A DNA stretch of 64,000 bases from Deltaproteobacteria bacterium. Lineage in GTDB: Bacteria > Desulfobacterota > Desulfobacteria > Desulfobacterales > Desulfosarcinaceae. Position numbers and translations under genes: made by a program. This document shows positions 44,507-52,478 of the stretch, piece by piece. Under the pieces are notes generated by a model. That model was not told where the DNA came from. It worked only from the letters and a program-made list of their open reading frames with translations, and ran no database searches. The stretch lies in contig JAKALP010000020.1 in assembly GCA_021824175.1 (NCBI GenBank), forward strand, positions 32,917-96,916, given 5' to 3'. Each line of letters opens with the position of its first letter. The first letter of the stretch is position 1.

Positions 44507-45496
44507 GTGCTCAATTCAACCCTGGCGGATATCGCGGAAAAGATTACCACCTTTGATGACTGGCGCATCTCTTATGATCAAGCACGGGCACTAATTCCCA
44601 CCCGTCCGGAGCAGATCATGGATCTTTTGACCTGCGCCAACAAAATCCGGCAGTGGTTCAAACGGCAGGTGGTCTTCAATTGCGGCATCATCAATGCCAA
44701 AAGCGGGCATTGCGCCGAAGACTGCGCCTTTTGCGCCCAATCCGCCCACCACCAAAGCCGCATCGAAGTCTACCCGCTGCGCGACATGGATGCACTGATC
44801 AACGAAGGCTTGCGGTTAGCGGCTGCCGGAGCCACCCACTACTCCATCGTCACCAGCGGCACCCGCTTGAATTCAGAAGAGATCGATACGGTTTGCAGGA
44901 CCGCCGAAGCACTGCGGAAAACCACCCGCATCAACCTGTGTGCATCCTTGGGGTTGTTATCGGAACATTCAGCGCGCAAACTCATATCCGCCGGTATTAC
45001 GCGCTATCACCACAATCTGGAGACTGCTCGCAGCTTTTTCGACCAAATCTGCACCACCCACACCTATGAGGAAGATATCGAGAGTATCTTGGCCGCCAAG
45101 GCCGCTGGCATGCAAGTTTGCAGCGGCGGGATCTTGGGCATGGGCGAATCATGGGAGCAACGCTTGGAGTTGGCCTTCACGCTACGGGAACTGGATGTCG
45201 ACAGCGTGCCCATCAACTTTTTAAACCCCATCGAAGGCACGCGCCTGGCCCAACAACCGCTCTTGAATCCGCTGGAAGCGTTGGCCTGCATCGCCCTGTT
45301 CCGCATCATCCATCCGCGCAAGGACATCACCATCTGCGGCGGACGCGAGAAGACGCTGAAAGATTTCCAGTCCTGGGTCTTTTTGGCTGGCGCCAATGGT
45401 CTGATGATCGGCAACTACTTGACCACCCAGGGCCGCAACATTGAGATGGATCTGGAGATGATCGCCCACTTGGGTCTGCGGACAGCAGCGGCCTGA
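44507..45496 (+). CDS. bioB: Biotin synthase
   Basis: BioB inserts sulfur into dethiobiotin. The radical-SAM cluster motif is GHCAEDCAFCAQS (about residues 58-70). GTG at 44507 is the likely start because AAGGAGG lies nine bases upstream; it gives 329 residues, the family length, while the longer open frame has an atypical N-terminus. Conserved segments YPLRDMDAL, RYHHNLET, CSGGILGMGES and NFLNPIEGT are present. It stands alone here, without other bio genes, preceded by a possible BirA operator. Confidence 0.95.
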   Translation: MLNSTLADIAEKITTFDDWRISYDQARALIPTRPEQIMDLLTCANKIRQWFKRQVVFNCGIINAKSGHCAEDCAFCAQSAHHQSRIEVYPLRDMDALINEGLRLAAAGATHYSIVTSGTRLNSEEIDTVCRTAEALRKTTRINLCASLGLLSEHSARKLISAGITRYHHNLETARSFFDQICTTHTYEEDIESILAAKAAGMQVCSGGILGMGESWEQRLELAFTLRELDVDSVPINFLNPIEGTRLAQQPLLNPLEALACIALFRIIHPRKDITICGGREKTLKDFQSWVFLAGANGLMIGNYLTTQGRNIEMDLEMIAHLGLRTAAA

Positions 45497-45557
45497 CCAT
45501 CCTCGGGCACAATTAAGATTATGTGGTCACGCAGTTCATTCAATAAAACCTATTTCG

Positions 45558-45622
45558 CTCGCAAAGGCGCCAAGAACGCCAAGAAACGATAAACTTCTTT
45601 GCGATCTTGGCGCCTTTGCGAG
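45558..45622. repeat. Perfect 18-base inverted repeat (hairpin A of a composite element)
   Basis: CTCGCAAAGGCGCCAAGA (45558-45575) and TCTTGGCGCCTTTGCGAG (45605-45622) are perfectly complementary around 29 bases, which repeat AACGCCAAGAA inside. From memory, the GCAAAGGCGCCAAGAACGCCAAG type is a dispersed intergenic repeat in several bacterial phyla. The 339-base gap 45497-45835 holds no gene that I can support. Confidence 0.85.
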
Positions 45623-45661
45623 AGATTCTTCACAACCCTCAACAGATTCAACCCATCCGCG

Positions 45662-45709
45662 CCATCCGTGCAATCCGTGGTAAAAAATTGACACGGATTG
45701 CACGGATGG
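45662..45709. repeat. Perfect 18-base inverted repeat (hairpin B of the composite element)
   Basis: CCATCCGTGCAATCCGTG (45662-45679) pairs perfectly with CACGGATTGCACGGATGG (45692-45709) around 12 bases. It is made of short ATCCGTG units. It lies 39 bases after hairpin A, and the pair look like one composite mobile or REP-like element between bioB and the polyamine operon. Confidence 0.85.
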
Positions 45710-45835
45710 CACGGGTGAGTCAGAAATTGCCACAGGGTTGCGGCTCGCCAAAATCTATTGAAATAAAGCCCGTCATCGCCTATAGTCCGGCCCGTTCTGC
45801 CTTTATAAGGAAGAAAATCCCGTTAAGAAAGGAAT

Positions 45836-46402
45836 ATGAAATTGTATAAAGTTGTCCCCCAAAAAATGTTCTTCACCAAAGGAGTGGGTTTCCATCGCAA
45901 CAAATTGCAAAGTTTCGAGCTGGCTTTGCGGGATGCCGGTATTGAAAAATGTAACCTGGTGACCATCTCCAGCATTTTTCCGCCGGACTGCAAAATTATT
46001 ACTAAGAATGAGGGACTCAAATGCCTGGCCCCCGGCCAGATCACTTTCGTGGTGCTGGCCCGGGAGAGCACCAATGAGCCGGCCCGCTTGATCACGGCCG
46101 CCATAGGACTGGCCCAACCCAAAGACAAGAGGCAGTACGGCTATATTTCGGAACATCACGGTTTTGGTCAGAATGCGCGTCAGTCCGGAGATTTCGCCGA
46201 AGACTTGGCCGCCACCATGCTGGCCTCTACCCTGGGCATCGAACTGGACCCGGATCAAGCCTGGGATGAGCGCAAGCAACATTATGTGGCCGGCAAGGAT
46301 CGCCTTTTTGTCAGCCGCAGTATTGCCAAAGCCGCCCATGGGCACAAAGACGGATTGTGGACAACGGTTGTGGCTTGCGCCGTCATGCTCATTGTCGAGT
46401 AG
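45836..46402 (+). CDS. Pyruvoyl-dependent arginine decarboxylase
   Basis: PdaD converts arginine to agmatine and is made as a proenzyme that cleaves itself to form a pyruvoyl group. The 188-residue protein shows the processing region [11 protein letters not shown], with Ser45-Ser46 as the predicted cleavage site. [29 protein letters not shown] precedes it in two blocks, and ISEHHGFGQ carries conserved residues of the family. AAAGGA precedes the ATG. It is followed by a deoxyhypusine-synthase-like gene and agmatinase, which fixes its role in polyamine synthesis. Confidence 0.93.
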   Translation: MKLYKVVPQKMFFTKGVGFHRNKLQSFELALRDAGIEKCNLVTISSIFPPDCKIITKNEGLKCLAPGQITFVVLARESTNEPARLITAAIGLAQPKDKRQYGYISEHHGFGQNARQSGDFAEDLAATMLASTLGIELDPDQAWDERKQHYVAGKDRLFVSRSIAKAAHGHKDGLWTTVVACAVMLIVE

Positions 46403-46555
46403 GTCTGGTCTTAAAAATTATATGCGCCACCATAGCGCGCGGGGTGATGAACAGGGAGTCATTTCTGGGAAGAAAATCCGCCGCTCAGTACTCTGTTCCC
46501 GGTATGCTCAGCAATGACACTGCACACGGGAATAGACCAACCCAAAAAGGATCTG

Positions 46556-47617
46556 ATGAAGTCTCTATTTAAAGATGCACCCGATATCGTGCCCGAAGGT
46601 TTGAGCCGGGGCTTGAGCGTTCCTGAACTGATCGAAATAATGGGCCGAACGTGCTTTGAAGCCCGCCATGTCCGGCGTTCGGCCCGTTTGTTTAAACGCA
46701 TGATCGAGGAAGGCGACACTATTTGGCTGGGCATTGCCGGTGCTGGCATTGCCGGTGGCATGGGCGGCATGGTGATCTCGTTGCTGGAGTCGGGCTTTAT
46801 TGATGTCATTTGCTCCACTGGCGCCCAGGTGTACCATGATCTGCATTTTGCTTTCGGCTTGCCGGTCAAGGCCATCCACCCCAACTTTGATGACGATGTG
46901 CTGCGCCGCCACGGCGATACTCGCATTTATGACATCGGCATTCGCGAAAAAGAGACGCTGGAAGCCCAGGATGAAATCATCCGTCGCTTTGTGAAAGAGC
47001 GCCATGAGAAGCTCAGGGGCGGCGCCATTGCAACCTGGGAGTTTAACTACCAACTGGGACTGTGGGTCAACGAAACCGCGCCGCATCCCGAGCGCAGTTT
47101 CACGGCCGCGGCCGCGCGCCTGGGAGTACCTCTGTTCTGGGATTCACTTTCCAACCACTCCATTGCCATGAATCTGGTGCGCACCGATGCCCAGGGATTG
47201 CCCGTTCAACTCTCGGCCCAAAAGGACATTCTCCATTCCGCCGCCATTGCCTTTACTTCCGGCACCACAGGTTTTGTGGAATTGGGTGGCGGCGGGCCGA
47301 AGAATTTTATTCAGCAGACCGGCCCCACCATCAGCCAGATACTGGGAGTGGCCTTCGAAGGCGCGGACAGAGGCATCCAGATCGGCACGGCCGTAGAGAG
47401 AGAAGGCAGCCTGTCCAGTTGTACCTTCGGCGAGGCGGTCACCTGGGGCAAATACCATCATGCCGATCAAACCAATCTCGTCCAGGTGTGGGGGGAGTAC
47501 AGCATTATCTTTCCGTTGCTGGCCGCCTATGTCATCGATCTATGCTCCCCGCGGCCACCCAGGCGCATTTGCGAACAAATGGCTGACAAGACCCAGCAAT
47601 TGGAGCGTGCGGTTTGA
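46556..47617 (+). CDS. Deoxyhypusine synthase-like protein, probable homospermidine synthase
   Basis: A 353-residue member of the deoxyhypusine synthase family. LGIAGAGIAGGMGGMV and CSTGAQVYHDLHFAFG match the NAD site. VELGGGGPKNFIQQTGP is the family glycine loop, and EAVTWGKY (Lys at about 299) retains the lysine that carries the butylamine imine. Bacteria lack eIF5A, so the enzyme probably transfers an aminobutyl group to a free polyamine, such as putrescine giving homospermidine. AAGGA before the ATG at 46556 favours this start over 46514. The neighbours make and consume agmatine. Confidence 0.87.
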   Translation: MKSLFKDAPDIVPEGLSRGLSVPELIEIMGRTCFEARHVRRSARLFKRMIEEGDTIWLGIAGAGIAGGMGGMVISLLESGFIDVICSTGAQVYHDLHFAFGLPVKAIHPNFDDDVLRRHGDTRIYDIGIREKETLEAQDEIIRRFVKERHEKLRGGAIATWEFNYQLGLWVNETAPHPERSFTAAAARLGVPLFWDSLSNHSIAMNLVRTDAQGLPVQLSAQKDILHSAAIAFTSGTTGFVELGGGGPKNFIQQTGPTISQILGVAFEGADRGIQIGTAVEREGSLSSCTFGEAVTWGKYHHADQTNLVQVWGEYSIIFPLLAAYVIDLCSPRPPRRICEQMADKTQQLERAV

Positions 47618-48507
47618 AGCCCCATGCCACACCCTTTCTTGGACCACCCTCCGAGTTCTGCGAATTCAACAGGGCCAAAGCGGTTGTGCTGCCCTTCGGG
47701 TACGAAGGCGGCGTCTCCTATGGCCGGGGTACCGCTCAAGCCCCCCAAGCAGTATTGGAGGCTTCCCAGCAGGTAGAGTTTTACGACGAAGACCGCAAAA
47801 GCGAAATTTTCCGCATTGGGATCGCAACGATTGCCGAACCCGAAATACCAGAAGATCCCAAGCAGATGGTCGCTCAACTTGCCCGTCTGACAGATGATTT
47901 GCTCAAGGCCCAAAAATTTGCGGTCGTCGTCGGCGGAGACCACTCCATCACCAGTGGCTATATTCAAACCATCGCCAAATACTACCCCAAATTCGGCGTG
48001 ATCCAGCTCGACGCCCATGCCGATCTGCGGCCAAGTTATCAAGATGATCTTCTAAGCCATGCCAGCGTCATGGCGCGCATCCGCGAAATTACGCCCCACA
48101 CCTTGCAAATCGGCATCCGCAGCATGGACATAACGGAAGCCGAATGCGTTCAAAAAGAAAATCTTTGCTTGTGTACCATGCGCCAATGGCGCCGGGGGCG
48201 CTTTGATCTCAAGGCTGCGCTTTCCACCCTGCCCGAAAAGGTATTCATCACCCTGGATGTGGATGTCTTTGACTGGAGTGTTATTGCCAGCACCGGCACC
48301 CCAGAACCAGGCGGTCTGGGCTGGTATGAAGCACTGGACTTGCTCGAAACCATCTTTACTACCAAAGAGGTGGTCGGCTGCGACGTAGTGGAATTATCCT
48401 ACCAACCCCACGACCCCAACTCTCCATTTGCCGTGGCCAAATTGATTTATAAGATGATCGGAATGAAATTTGCGAAGATATTGGAACCCACTCCCACCAA
48501 AAAATGA
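47614..48507 (+). CDS. speB: Agmatinase (arginase/ureohydrolase family)
   Basis: SpeB hydrolyses agmatine to putrescine and urea. The 297-residue protein has the two-manganese motifs GGDHSITSGY, LDAHADLRPSY and LDVDVFDWSV, plus STGTPEPGGLGWYEAL. The start is TTG at 47614, overlapping the upstream stop codon, with TTGGAG nine bases before it; no ATG exists near the domain start. With the two preceding genes it forms an arginine-agmatine-putrescine-polyamine route. Confidence 0.93.
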   Translation: MKPHATPFLGPPSEFCEFNRAKAVVLPFGYEGGVSYGRGTAQAPQAVLEASQQVEFYDEDRKSEIFRIGIATIAEPEIPEDPKQMVAQLARLTDDLLKAQKFAVVVGGDHSITSGYIQTIAKYYPKFGVIQLDAHADLRPSYQDDLLSHASVMARIREITPHTLQIGIRSMDITEAECVQKENLCLCTMRQWRRGRFDLKAALSTLPEKVFITLDVDVFDWSVIASTGTPEPGGLGWYEALDLLETIFTTKEVVGCDVVELSYQPHDPNSPFAVAKLIYKMIGMKFAKILEPTPTKK

Positions 48508-48567
48508 GCATGGCTCCATTTCTTTAGCAGTAATCCTCTTCTTCCCTCACTATTTCTATCTCAACGG

Positions 48568-49338
48568 TTATTCAAGTGTAAGCGAATGTGTATGCACACA
48601 TTCCGGCGGGTAGACGCCCGGCTTCCAGGTGCGTTCGCTCAGTCGGATGCTTCCCTTTAAGTCGATCATCAATACCGACGAACAGCGCGTGCCGTAGCCG
48701 GGGCTGGTGATGAAGATGGGACTGAGCAGGCGCTCCCAGGCTAGATCCACGCCGGTTTCGGGAAGTTGCTCATCCGGGGCCACAAATTGGTTTTGCAGCA
48801 GATGGAACAACTCTTCTTCCAGGAGGTCAGGGCTCCGCTCAACAAGCGCCGCGAATTGAGTTTTACCACGCGCCACCTTAGGCCAGGGGGTGTCGAGCAG
48901 GTGATTGCTCAACCCATGAATCCCTGGCGTCACTCTCTCCATGGCCGAACCATGATTGGAGTAGTATAAAAGATCCTGATTGTCGCCCAGCAGGAGATTG
49001 AAACCATTGTATTGGTGGGCCGTCGTCTGAACCTGGCGTAGATATTCTTCCGGTGCGGCACTTCCTAAAAGAAACCCGGACACCAATTGGCCTCTGGAGG
49101 GCGCATTGGATTTGAGGGAGCGCGGATCACGATAATTGGTGATGGCTGCCAGACGGCCGTTGCGGGTCACGCCCAGCCAAGTGCCGCCCTGCTCCAGATC
49201 CCGGCCGGCCAGCACCTCGGGGTGATCCGGCCAAAAATCCAGGGGCGCGGTGGGTCGCTGATAAAATTCATCCCGATTGGCCGCGAGAATCAAACGGTAA
49301 TGGGGATGAGCTCGATATGCAAAAAGGATCAGACACAT
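48568..49338 (-). CDS. NRDE/TANGO2 family protein
   Basis: A 256-residue protein with the family N-terminus MCLILFAYRAHPHYRLILAANRDEF, where the NRDE motif gives the name and Cys2 may be a nucleophile. GGTWLGVTRNGRLAAITNYR follows. Homologues are linked to heme trafficking and acyl-CoA homeostasis, but the molecular function is unsettled. It is convergent with the agmatinase gene and divergent from the thiolase gene. Confidence 0.92.
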   Translation of the reverse strand: MCLILFAYRAHPHYRLILAANRDEFYQRPTAPLDFWPDHPEVLAGRDLEQGGTWLGVTRNGRLAAITNYRDPRSLKSNAPSRGQLVSGFLLGSAAPEEYLRQVQTTAHQYNGFNLLLGDNQDLLYYSNHGSAMERVTPGIHGLSNHLLDTPWPKVARGKTQFAALVERSPDLLEEELFHLLQNQFVAPDEQLPETGVDLAWERLLSPIFITSPGYGTRCSSVLMIDLKGSIRLSERTWKPGVYPPECVHTHSLTLE

Positions 49339-49457
49339 TTTGTTTATAAACCCTTGCCGGTATGATATAGATTCGGCCTTGATTCATGGTTGTAACAACG
49401 CGGATGAAGCGAACATTCGCAAGACATATTAATCTATTTTTCACAGGGAGTCCAAAC

Positions 49458-50744
49458 ATGAACAAAGTGGTGATCGTAGGTGGTGCCCGTACGGCTGTGG
49501 GAGCCTTTGGCGGCTCATTGAAAGATATTCCGGCCATTGACCTGGGCGCCTTGGCCATCCGCGGCGCGTTGCAAAAGGCGGGATTGAAACCCATGGCTGG
49601 ACCGGCCGCCCAGGCAGCTGCGCCGGACAAGTTGAAATCTCAGGGCCTGATCGAACTGGAGAAGGCCGCTGCGGCGTGGGATGCATCCGCACAGCCCATC
49701 GCCGTGGATGAGGTCATCATGGGCAATGTGCTGCAAGCGGGTTTGGGCCAGAATCCAGCCCGCCAAGCCATGATCAAAGCAGGCCTGCCCAAAGAGACTC
49801 CGGCTTTTACAATTAACAAGGTCTGCGGATCAGGGTTGAAGGCCATCGGCTTGGGAGCCCAGGCCATTATGACCGGCCAGGCCGAAGTAGTAGTAGCCGG
49901 CGGCCAGGAGAATATGAGCCTGACGCCCATGGCTCTGCCCAAGGCGCGTTGGGGGCATCGCATGGAGCTGACCGGCAAGGGTGAAATCACCGACTTGATG
50001 GTGTTCGACGGCCTCTATGAGATCTTCTACGGATACCACATGGGCATGACCGCCGAGAATATCGCGACCCTATACAAAATCAGCCGGCGCGAACAGGATG
50101 AGCTGGGTGTGCTCAGCCATCAACGGGCCATGGCGGCTATCAAGGGCGGACTCTTTGCCCCAGAGATCGTGCCGGTGACCGTCAAAACACGCAAGGGCGA
50201 AGAAAAGGTGGTCATCGATGAACGACCGATGGAGACCGACCTGGAAAAAATGGCCAAGCTCAAACCGGCGTTCAAAAAAGACGGTACGGTCACCGCCGGC
50301 AATGCTTCCGGCATCAACGACGGCGCCGCCGCCGTGGTAATGATGAGCGCCGAGCGCGCCAAGGCCTTGGGCCTGCAGCCCATTGTGAGCATAAAAGGAT
50401 TTGCCTCGGGCGGTCTCGACCCGGCCTATATGGGGTTGGGTCCCATCCCGGCGGTGCGCAAAGCCTTGAGAGCCACGGGCATGGCCATGGGTGACATCCA
50501 ACTGATCGAGCTCAACGAAGCCTTTGCTTCCCAGGCCATCGGCTGCATGAAGGAACTGGGCATTGCCTTTGACAAACCCAATGAATTGGGATCGGGGATC
50601 TCCCTGGGCCATCCTATCGGTGCAACGGGTGCACGTCAGATGGTCAGCGGCATGAATCAGATGGTGAGAAAGGGATATCAAACCGGTTTGATCACCATGT
50701 GTATCGGCGGCGGCATGGGCATGGCCATGATTGTGGAACGATAG
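49458..50744 (+). CDS. Acetyl-CoA C-acetyltransferase (thiolase) with N-domain insertion
   Basis: A thiolase of 428 residues from the ATG at 49458 (GGGAG upstream). The nucleophile is in NKVCGSGLKAIG (Cys at about 123). NEAFA, SLGHPIGATGARQ and CIGGGMGMA complete the active site. An Ala-rich insertion of about 35 residues (roughly 46-82) between the first helix and VDEVIMGNVLQAG makes it longer than the usual 390-395. It may serve butanoate or fatty acid metabolism; direction and chain length cannot be read. The longer open frame adds 24 unlikely residues. Confidence 0.92.
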   Translation: MNKVVIVGGARTAVGAFGGSLKDIPAIDLGALAIRGALQKAGLKPMAGPAAQAAAPDKLKSQGLIELEKAAAAWDASAQPIAVDEVIMGNVLQAGLGQNPARQAMIKAGLPKETPAFTINKVCGSGLKAIGLGAQAIMTGQAEVVVAGGQENMSLTPMALPKARWGHRMELTGKGEITDLMVFDGLYEIFYGYHMGMTAENIATLYKISRREQDELGVLSHQRAMAAIKGGLFAPEIVPVTVKTRKGEEKVVIDERPMETDLEKMAKLKPAFKKDGTVTAGNASGINDGAAAVVMMSAERAKALGLQPIVSIKGFASGGLDPAYMGLGPIPAVRKALRATGMAMGDIQLIELNEAFASQAIGCMKELGIAFDKPNELGSGISLGHPIGATGARQMVSGMNQMVRKGYQTGLITMCIGGGMGMAMIVER

Positions 50745-50930
50745 GCCAAACGGGCTTTTTCACTTTACATTCAAGGCAGTTATTGATACAACCCAACTAC
50801 AATTTATCGTGGTTGAAATCGGCTGGCGCAACAAGATCATGTGTTTTTCCGACTTCGTAATGGGCGGAGCCGACATTTGCGCCAAAATCAGAATAACCAT
50901 TTGATATTAAAATAATTTGGAAAATGTAAA

Positions 50931-51086
50931 ATGGATATCAGTCGACGTTTGGCAATCCTGGTCTTCTGCGCTGTTCCAGCGATTGTTGGCGGGGGCATCG
51001 TATATGCGATTTACGGCAGTTTGACCCCCATGTGGATTTATGAAGCCCTGCTCCTGGTGACTGCCGGCGCTCTGGTGAGCCGTTAG
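50931..51086 (+). CDS. Small two-helix membrane protein, 51 aa
   Basis: A short frame, MDISRRLAILVFCAVPAI and onward, ends at TAG 51084-51086. It encodes two hydrophobic segments (about residues 7-27 and 33-50) joined by a short loop, with an N-terminal RR. The ribosome-binding site is weak. It lies in the 584-base gap between the thiolase gene and the frameshifted transporter; the rest of that gap (51087-51328) holds nothing I recognise. Confidence 0.45.
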   Translation: MDISRRLAILVFCAVPAIVGGGIVYAIYGSLTPMWIYEALLLVTAGALVSR

Positions 51087-51328
51087 GCTTGCCGAGACTT
51101 CCGGTACTCATGATAGACCATAGCCGCCACAGACTCAATATACTCTCCCGATGACTCATAGATGGCCGGTAAAGGTGGTGCTGATTGAAATTACTGCCCG
51201 CCGAGGCGTTTTCCGCCCCACCGGCCAAGGTGGCCCTTAAATGCGAATGGGAATGAGAGGATCACGCGTTGAGCCCCACAGGCTCCCCTTAATATATAAG
51301 GTCAACCGATCCGGCCAGCGGAGGCGCC

Positions 51329-52407
51329 ATGGGTGATGTGAGTACCCGCAATCCCATTTTATGGTTCTTCCTGGCGTGCTTTATCGGCACTGGGTTTGTC
51401 CTTGGCTGGTTGTTGTTTCCCTTCTTTTCGATCCTGGTTTTAGGAGCCGTGGTCAGCTCTGTCAGCTATCCTTTGTATCGTGGCATCCGCAAGCATCCTA
51501 AAGTTGGGGGCCCTATCGCGGCGTTTACAACCTGCTTTTTGATTTTCATGCTTCTTTTTGTTCCAATTGTCTTTTTTGTGGGCAGCCTGGCACAGCAAGC
51601 TTTAGGGCTTTATCAAATGGCGAAGGGGGCGGCGCTCAACGACCAAATCAGCACGCTGCTGCAAGATACGCGGATTTGGAGCGCGCCAATGCGATACTGG
51701 CCAATTTCCACTACACCCTGACCGGTGATGAAATAAAAAATGCCATTTCGGGCATTGCCAAATTCATTGGTCTATTTCTATACGAACAAGCCAGAAACGT
51801 CGCCTCCAACACGTTGGCCTTCTTGGTCAACTTCTTCCTTATGCTAATGGTAGCCTATTTCCTGCTGATCGATGGCGAGCGGTTGATTGCCTACATCAGC
51901 GATCTTTCTCCCCTGCCCACTGATCAGGAGCGGATGCTGATCACCAAATTCAAGGAGATGGCCGGAACCATCTTGATTGTCAACGGATTGGTTGCCGTCA
52001 TTCAAGCCAGCTTGGGTGGCTTCTTCTTCTGGCTCTTCGACTTTCCTTCCTATTTCCTGTTGGCGGTGGTCATGGGGCTGTTGGCCTTTATACCCATCGT
52101 CGGCATTGGATCACTGCTGGTACCCATGTCGATTTACCTTTTTTTAAAAGACAATATCGGCTTGAGCATTTTCTTTTTGATCTTTTACATAATCGCCAGC
52201 GGCGCTGAATATATCTTCAAACCAAAACTGGTTGGCCAACAAGTAAAAATGCATCCCTTACTCGTTTTCTTCGCCATTATTGGTGGACTTAAATTATTCG
52301 GTATTTTGGGCATCATATATGGTCCTCTGGTGGTGACCGCTTTTTTAACCATGGCCGATATCTATCGCGCCAATTACCAGCGATTCGTTGAGTCGGGGCC
52401 GCAATAA
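51329..52407 (+). pseudogene. AI-2E family transporter, frameshifted
   Basis: Two overlapping frames together encode one AI-2E/PerM-type permease of about 359 residues, the usual length. The first (51329-51721) gives two or three helices and reads to QISTLLQDTR before running out of family sequence. The second takes over near 51665-51680 (LERANAILANFHYTL) and supplies the rest, including FFLMLMVAYFLLIDGE, PIVGIGSLLVP and PKLVGQQVKMHPLLVFFAIIGG. The change is -1, as from a lost base. No canonical slippery heptamer is seen, so a mutation or sequencing error is likelier than programmed shifting. Confidence 0.85.
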
Positions 52408-52478
52408 CCTGCGCGGCTCGACCGCCACTTTAACAATTAAATTTACGATTTTTTGGAACGGATTCGGAGAAAAATTTT

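Noticed and set aside
50938..51228. 96-codon minus-strand frame after the thiolase gene
   Set aside because: It overlaps the better small membrane-protein frame, and its composition is atypical.
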